From contig JAQOTA010000054.1 of the NCBI GenBank assembly GCA_029532415.1, positions 3,534,001-3,598,000 on the forward strand: a stretch of DNA of 64,000 bases, read 5' to 3'. Each line of letters begins with the position of its first letter. The stretch's first letter is position 1. This DNA comes from Marasmius tenuissimus (Eukaryota > Basidiomycota > Agaricomycetes > Agaricales > Marasmiaceae). A program made the position numbers and the translations under genes. A model generated the notes under the pieces. It did no database searches. It had not been told where the DNA came from and saw only the letters and a program-made list of their open reading frames with translations. This document shows, one piece after another, positions 58,000-64,000 of the stretch.

Positions 58000-59693
58000 T
58001 CAAACGTGCGATGGCTTAGCCAAATACTCTGCTAAAATTCTGCCTCTTTCTTCTTTACCACCCGTCGTAGGTAGGGAGGAATAGTCTCTTTCCCTCTCCC
58101 TACCCCTTTCCTTTTCCTTTTCCCTATCCCTATCCCTGTCCCTCCTAGGTGCAGTGTGAGACCTCCGAACGCCCTCGTCGCGGTCACGATCTCGTTGGTC
58201 GTGCCCGGAAACTGTAGCACCTCTGTCTCTGTGTCGAGAATGGTGATCACGATCGCGGTCGCGGTCGCGATCACGGTCACGACGACTGGAGTGGTGGTCC
58301 CTATAGCTGTCATGATGCTTATCTCTATCTCTGTCTCTGTCTCTATCCCTCGTGCGTGATGAGGTAGAATGACCGTGACCATGATCCTTCGAACTCGAAG
58401 GCGACTGTGGTGGTGGAATCTCGGTACCGGGCGCAGTCAACGTCTTCGACCTGTGGTGTCCTGAGGACGACTTTGATGGGGAATGAGGGTGGTGGGTTTC
58501 TGTTGCGGATCTGACGTGTCCGGAGGGTGAAGATGGGGAGTCTGTAAGATGACGATCGCGGTGTCGGTCACGGTCGTGGCGGTAGTCTCGATCTCGAGTC
58601 GAGCGATGGTGATAATCTCTATCTCGGTCTCGCTCTCTGTCTCGAGATGAGCGATAGTGGTGGTCTCTATCCCTATCCCTATCTCGGTCGCGATATCTGT
58701 CTCTGTCTTTGTCCCGGTATCGATCCCTATCCTTATCTCTATCTCTGTCCCTGTCTCTATCTCTTCGACGGTCGGAATGAGAATGCGATCCAGTGTGAGA
58801 ATGGGAATGACGAGGAGACCCTTCGCCCTCAACCAACACTCGATGATGACTCCTATGGCTCCTACTCTCCGACTTGACACTCCTCATCCCCATATCCGGG
58901 CTCCCATGACCATGCACCCCAGGAATAGGCACAACAGTAACAGCCTGCGGAATCGGACTATGCAAACTCGAATACTGCGACGGCGTCGTCTCCAAAACCA
59001 CACCTGCCATCGGAGCCCCAAACTCATCAATCGGCTGAATATCCCCCCGTTTCTGCCGATTAGGTAGCGTCTGTGACCTCTTCAACCGAAGTGCGAATCC
59101 TTCCTTTCCATCGCGAGTCACTACAGGCTTCGAAGTGAGCGTTCGTGCGCGAGCTAGGTTGCCGCTGAGGAAGGCATCGAGGACTTGTTCGTCTTGGGAC
59201 ATGTTGGTGTTGTTGTTGTTGTTGCCTTTGGGTTGTTTGGGTTGTTTTTCTGGGAGGAACGATCGTGCAAAGTTTTTAGCTCTGCGTATTAGACTTGGAG
59301 TTCGGGATTTCCTGGGGATGACTGGTCCTTCTCCGTTGGCATTTGTATGTTTCTGGTTCTCTACAACGAGAAAAAAAAATGAATAGAGAGAAAAGTTGAG
59401 CGATGGGCACGTTGACAACAGAAACCATGGAGGACGCACTAGCGATAGCAACTTCTGCTGGAGCACCTGCAGGTACGAGCGTTCCATACTGAGCATAAGG
59501 TGCAGATTTCGAACCGTCGCTGAAAAAGTATTCTCCAGTGTCTGCGTCGTAGCCTGTTCTCTTGACTCCGGGAGGTAAACGATATTCGTCCTGGTCGTAC
59601 AGCAGCATGAGGTGTCGTGTGAACAACTGAGAGGGGTGAGAGCGAGAATGTAAACAGGTAACGTACCTCGTCGTACTGTGTCCAGCGTCCCAT
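58000..59693 (-). CDS. Arg-Asp-repeat protein with conserved YDADTG N-terminus
   Basis: Exon 1 ends at the intron beginning GTACGTTACC (59667) and encodes MGRWTQYDE. After another exon come EYRLPPGVKRTGYDADTGEY and FFSDGSKSAPYAQYGTL, a short N-terminal module also met in other Agaricomycete proteins. A basic linker (RRAKNFARSFLPEKQPKQP) and a conserved middle (MSQDEQVLDAFLSGNLARAR) follow. The last 330 residues are dominated by RD, RDRD, HRD and SH dipeptides, with Ser/His-rich inserts, and end LAEYLAKPSHV. RD/RS-like repeats are typical of RNA-processing condensate proteins, but no RNA-binding domain is present. The upstream extension of the longest frame (to 59865) is read through introns and is not coding. 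Function unknown. Confidence 0.75.
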
Positions 59694-60235
59694 ATTGAGT
59701 ATAGGTCACAGCGCGCAATGACGATGGTGGAGAATCGATGTTGGTTTTTTTTATAGAGGTTAAAAAGAGACTGCGCTGCCCGCAGCGTGGTGGTGTGGTG
59801 ATTGGCTTGGTTTTGGTGATGTAAGGACGGGGGTAGAACTGGAAAGCTGTTGAGAGAGCTAACAATGGGTGCTCATGGTAAGTATAGTTATGCCGGTGCT
59901 GCAGCTGACGTCGGTGGGGAGCCTGGATGGAGCGGTGAATTAGAAGAGGCGATGATGATTGCGTAGAAAAAACGTGCTGATACTCTACTCACAGCGGATG
60001 GACCCCGTGGATGAGGCACGAGGGAAAGTGATGATGGGAAGCAAGTTTCAACTTGTTGGTCCACGTTGGTCCCACATGTTGGTACACCGCGTGTGACATT
60101 CGGTGACCCATGCCTGTGCCGACCTGACATAGCCTATACAGTACATGTTTTACACTGTCGGGTAAGAGCATGCTTCAGCTTCCGGTCTGAACGAATTTCG
60201 GTCGTCTCACGAGAAAGAAAAACTTCATTATCTAT
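59694..60235. other. Promoter region of the RD protein
   Basis: About 540 bp upstream of the RD gene start, ending at the tRNA 3' end. Nothing else recognised. Confidence 0.5.
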
Positions 60236-60343
60236 CGACGCCAGCAGGATTCGAACCTGCGCCCTCAAAGAGGAACAGATAGACCACATCAACGAATTCA
60301 ACCAGATTCTAATCTGTCGCCGTAACCACTTGGCTATAGCGCC
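60236..60343 (-). tRNA. tRNA-Ser (AGA) with intron
   Basis: On the minus strand: GGCGCTA acceptor strand, D-arm GCCAAGTGGTTACGGC, anticodon stem ACAGA with loop TTAGAA, a 26-nt intron after the base 3' of the anticodon, the closing stem TCTGT, a long variable arm (CCTC/GAGG) that marks class II, the T-arm CAGGTTCGAATCCTG and TGGCGTC plus G. The AGA anticodon and the long variable arm agree on serine. Confidence 0.92.
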
Positions 60344-60375
60344 TTCATCGTCTCAAGCTGCAGCCCCTATATGAC

Positions 60376-62300
60376 ATGACCAAAATCCCAACCTTTCCCC
60401 AGATCAAACCCCTATCCCCCTATCCAATCCAATCATTTCACCCACCACCACCACCATCATCATGCCCACCCGTACCAAATTCAAACGTGCAAAGAAAAAC
60501 CCCACGACGCTCTCATCCACCCCCACCACAATTTGATCACGACAACTTTGTGAACTCGCACACGTACGATTATTATGATACCAAGCTCATCGTCAATAAC
60601 AGAGAACAATACATCCAAGTGGCGAAGGACACCGACAGATCCTTCCTAATTGGGGTCGAACCGGAGGTATTTCTGGACGAGTTCTTTTCCGGACCCTCAG
60701 TCTGGGAACGGGAACGGGAACGGTAGGAACCAAACTGCACGAGAAGCACTAGATAGACTGGCCGCTGCGAGTCAAAAAGGGTGAGGACGAGGAGTCGTAT
60801 GAGCTACTGGTAAGTACCCCCCCTCTCAACTTGAGGGGAGCATTGAATAATTGACTGATGATTCCTCTACTACTACTACCCCCCTCCCCCCCACTCAGAA
60901 AACAGCCATCGAATCTTCCTGTCCCGGATACGAAGTCGTCATCACTCACGCTCACCCAGCCCCAGTCCGCATCCACTCGATCGGGGTCAAAATCGCACCG
61001 ACCCTCCCAATATACAAATCACATACCCCAAGGGAGTCAAGCTTCAAGACCCAAAGCCAAGAGCATATCAATAACCGAAGCAGAAACCACAGTCCAAGTC
61101 ACACCCCCACGATCCTTTCGAGGACGACGAATACGACTCCCATCGAATGGCCATCCAGAACCACAATCCTCCGAGGCCGCACCACCGCCCAACACCGTAC
61201 TCACTGTTACTCTCTCCTCGTCTTCCCCTTCCCCGTTCACACTTACGCCCGACTCATCAGGTGGGGACCGAGCCGGGGTCGTCGTGACGAAGAAACTCGA
61301 GTATAGTTGGTTGATAGAGTTTTTTCAGGAGATACAGCAGAGCTACTCCGGTTGAACGGGGGATCGATACTTCCGTCAAGTTTCTTTCCTCGGAGGAGGG
61401 GGGTGGTAAGGAAAGCGTTAAGTGTTCGAGATTCCGCGCCTTTGTATCAATTCTGGGCTGGGAAGGGGGAGGGGACGAGCGTGTACATCGGATCGACACC
61501 GCTCCGACTCTGTGGACACAGCACGTTCACGCGTTACTTTCGAGTGTACGACGTCGCTAGAAGAAAAGTCGTTCTCCTTAAGGATACGTGGAGACTCACA
61601 AGTCCTGGTGTGATGAGGGAGGGAGAGGTCTACGAAAAAGCTGATGAAACACGGTGTTCCTAATATCTTGACTCTGGTCGCGTATGGGGACGTACCCGGG
61701 GAGGGACAGGTTACTAGCAGTCACTTATTCACGAATGATGGAAGGGTGAGGGAGTATCGTCATACGAGACTGGTGTTTGAGGAGGTTGGACGTCCGTTGA
61801 TAGAGTTTGAAACGACGGGGGAGATGGTGAGTGTCATTGCGGATGCACTGAAAGGTGAGGAGTACTAAGGCCCAAGGCCGAGACGTAAAAAATGTACTGA
61901 TATTGATTCCCGCCACCACTAGCTCACCAAGCAGCTTTGGAGACGGCGAAGATCCTCTATCGGAATGTTACCGTTGACAGTATATTGATCTTACCTGACG
62001 GGAAGGGTGTCCTCGGAGACTGGGACATGTCTACACCAGTCGACGCGCCTCGGCCTCAGCCTCGGATCCTCGTTGTAAGCCTTACCCTCAGCCCCCCCCT
62101 CCCTCCCCACCCGAGCTAATCCAGTCCGATGGTACACAGGGAACCTATCGATTCGCATCCGCAAAGCTCCTATTAAACCCCACCAACGCGGTGATACCCA
62201 CCCTCGCTGAGGACCTCGAATCATTCTACTACGTCCTCATGACGACAATGATGGTGACGATGAGGTTGCAGAGCCTACAATCAAGAGGCGTACGATAGTC
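60376..62300 (+). pseudogene. FunK1-type fungal protein kinase, frame-disrupted pseudokinase
   Basis: Fungal-specific FunK1 family. Recognisable blocks in order: SYELLKTAIESSCPGYEVVI, HRTHCYSLLVFPFPVHTYAR, DRAGVVVTKKLEYSWL, VPNILTLVAYGDVPGEGQV, REYRHTRLVFEEVGRPLIEF, AHQAALETAKILYRNVTVDS, GVLGDWDMS, and GTYRFASAKLLLNPTNAVIP with LAEDLESFYYVL. Three joins require removing one base of a homopolymer: A-run at 60774-60778, G-run at 61263-61266 and A-run at 61635-61639. The catalytic HRD of the family reads YRN, so the Asp is lost; the metal-site DWD is kept. Therefore it is either a pseudogene or, if the homopolymers are sequence errors, an intact pseudokinase. The 5' end is unclear, including a GAACGG triple repeat near 60708. 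Confidence 0.7.
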
Positions 62301-62687
62301 TGGTAGGAAGAGAACTTGGCCTTTGCTTGACGACGATAAGGGGAACAGACCACGACTAGTAGGACCATCGGGTGGCTAACAGAAGAGACCAAGTAGAGAG
62401 CATTGTAATCGAAGTCGGATTGAATTGATTTTGCATCACTGTCCCGTCCAAGTTCCCATTCACTTGTAGACTGAGTTGAAAAAATGCAAGGATTGTTGCG
62501 CGCAGAAATTGGAATAAACTGAGCTCGAAGGGTATGAGTACTTGATCATGAAGGCAGAGTCTGGGAAAGCCGCATCGCTCAGGGCAAAGATCAAATCAAT
62601 TGGCAGTGTCCGGCTGTTGCCTGGAAATAGTTTACGTCACACCTGCCAACCCACCACCACCATAATCGCCTTGACACGACAGTGAGG
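62301..62687. other. FunK1 relic / MRH gene intergenic region
   Basis: 387 bp; promoter of the MRH-domain gene. No other feature. Confidence 0.5.
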
Positions 62688-64000
62688 ATGCTCCTCAAGC
62701 ACCCACCACTCAAATCCATCCTCCTTCTTGCATTATCTGCCGCGCTCGTCACAGCAGAAGAAAAGCCATGCACGATTCACTCTGGAGATGGCAAATACTA
62801 CGACCTCAATCCGTTAAAGGCCAAGTGAGTACTATTCTCGTGGTGGGACATCCCTCCAACTCATTCTCGTCACCAGTAAAGACTACACCTTCGACACACC
62901 AGGCGGACACAAATTTCACCTCAACGTTTGTCAACCTGTGAAGACGGAGCTTTGGGAACTGAGCGATCCGGAGATTGGGGGTTTCGTGAGGAGGGATCAT
63001 GGGGATTTCAGTGTTGGGTGCGTTCTCCAAGACTCTCTAGATTTTTCGTGATTTTTTTGTGGTGTCTGATTTCGTGTTTAGCCTATCGAATACGACTCTG
63101 TTGATGTCGGATGGTATACCCAAGTTACGTATGGGCAAAGGAAGCAAATGTACAGGGAGCGAGGTCAATCTGGCGGAGACGGTGATTGAGTTTATATGTG
63201 ATACGTCTGTGTTTGGGCAGGTAAGCCGTTCTCTTTGGGGTTGATAATTTACTAGGAATTCATTTGTGGGCTTCATTTGACAGGGCCAACCGAGGCTACG
63301 TGCTCAGCTACCGACGGAAGACGAACAAGCTTGTGGGTTTTTTATTGAGTGGAAGACGCATGTGAGTGACAGACTTGAATCTCAAGACGATTTCTTGTCT
63401 CAACGCCCTCTACCCAGTTCGCATGCCCAACAGGCGAACGATCTGGTCCATTTGGTTTCCTCGCATCACTGGTCGTGTTGTTGGTCGTGATTGTGATGAT
63501 ATACCTTCTTCTCGGCACGCTATACAATCGATACGTCCTCGAACTGAGAGGGTTCGACCAAGTTCCGAGGTTTTCGATCGAGGCGATGAAGTATCACGTC
63601 GGCCATGGGGTGGAAGCGTTCAGAGAGTGGATGACGACGAGAGGGTACGAAGGCGGTCAACGGAGCTTTAGTGGTGATTTTGGTGGTTCCAACAGAGGAT
63701 ATGAGAGAGTACCTGGTGGACTCGAAGGTGGATTTGGGAGACCGAGAAGGAGCGAGACGAATCCTGTTAGTCACCAGGCTGGCGTTGATGTTGGTGGAGG
63801 AGGCGGGGGAGGACTGGATGGAGGATTTGTTAGGCCCAATCCATCGTCTCCTCGACCACAACCACCACCTCCACCTCCTCCACAGGCGCAGGATACGAAT
63901 CCTGTCAGTCACCATTCGCAGTCTCAGGCGTCGCAACAAACGCATACCGAGCCAGAACAAGCACATCAACCTCCACCATCATCCAAGGCACAGGCACCCA
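62688..64000 (+). CDS. Atg27/MRL1-like MRH-domain membrane receptor (3' truncated by window)
   Basis: Type I membrane protein of the mannose-6-phosphate-receptor-homology group that includes Atg27, which cycles between Golgi, endosome and phagophore-assembly vesicles. Start MLLKHPPLKSILLLALSAAL (signal peptide) at 62688. Five exons splice to KPCTIHSGDGKYYDLNPLK, NKDYTFDTPGGHKFHLNVCQ, LSNTTLLMSDGIPKLRMGKG, TVIEFICDTSVFGQ and QACGFFIEWKTHFACPTG; the paired cysteines fit MRH disulfides. A single membrane segment (LASLVVLLVVIVMIYLLLG) is followed by YNRYVLELRGFDQVPRFS, a family-typical cytosolic stretch. The tail is Gly/Pro/Gln-rich and is still open at the window end. Atg27 versus MRL1 cannot be settled from this. 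Confidence 0.82.

Noticed and set aside
58437..58880. Thr/Ile/Glu-rich frame on the minus strand
   Set aside because: Shifted reading of the RD-repeat gene; low complexity follows from the repeat.
59694..59865. Upstream extension of the RD-protein frame to 59865
   Set aside because: It reads through introns and 5' sequence; MGRWTQYDE at 59693 followed by a GTACGT donor is the better start.

Overview
The window is a fungal nuclear contig. Genes are broken by many short (about 50-70 bp) GT-AG introns. Its families (FunK1-like kinase, F-box/zinc protein, fungal HNH nuclease, DUF262, TKL-like kinase expansions, Atg27/MRH receptor) point to a basidiomycete, most likely an Agaricomycete. The species cannot be read from the sequence. 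All calls below come from reading frames, splice sites and paralogue-to-paralogue comparison inside the window; no database was searched.

Left end (1-6.2 kb): gene-poor, with one bHLH transcription factor on the minus strand. Kinase array (6.2-31.5 kb): five paralogous plus-strand genes, here called K1-K5. Each has the same N-terminal module, the same TKL-like kinase domain and a short C-terminal motif (AWKSFR followed by RVGTSELVGVPS). Between kinase and C-terminal motif each carries a different effector tail. K1 has a TALE homeodomain plus a Zn2Cys6 cluster. K2 has two Zn2Cys6 clusters plus a coiled coil. K3 has a different Zn2Cys6 cluster and a TAG codon inside the kinase domain. K4 has two predicted membrane segments and lacks the nuclear-localisation-like segment. 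K5 has an AT-hook. Interleaved are three copies of an RGG-box/leucine-rich-repeat gene (L1 broken, L2 and L3 intact), relic kinase tails and a 567-bp MITE. This modular kinase/DNA-binding family is the most unusual content of the window.

Middle (31.7-50.1 kb): a PDAP1/PP28 phosphoprotein gene, then two M64 (IgA-peptidase family) secreted metalloprotease genes and two DUF262 genes. The blocks at 35.6-39.4 kb and 45.35-50.1 kb are an inverted segmental duplication; the M64 copy of the first block is reduced to a stub. Between the arms lie an M16 insulysin-like gene that has lost its HxxEH zinc motif and a 241-bp MITE whose paralogous empty site is also in the window.

Right end (50.8-64 kb): an F-box/zinc gene, a Cdc24-like DH-PH-PB1 gene with a 13-bp tandem duplication in the DH domain, an HNH nuclease family gene, an RD-dipeptide-repeat protein, an intron-containing tRNA-Ser(AGA), a frame-disrupted FunK1-type pseudokinase, and an Atg27/MRH-domain receptor gene that runs off the end.

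Functionally, the array looks like a birth-and-death family of signalling proteins in which kinase output modules are swapped between DNA binding and membrane anchoring. Nothing in the sequence tells what it responds to.
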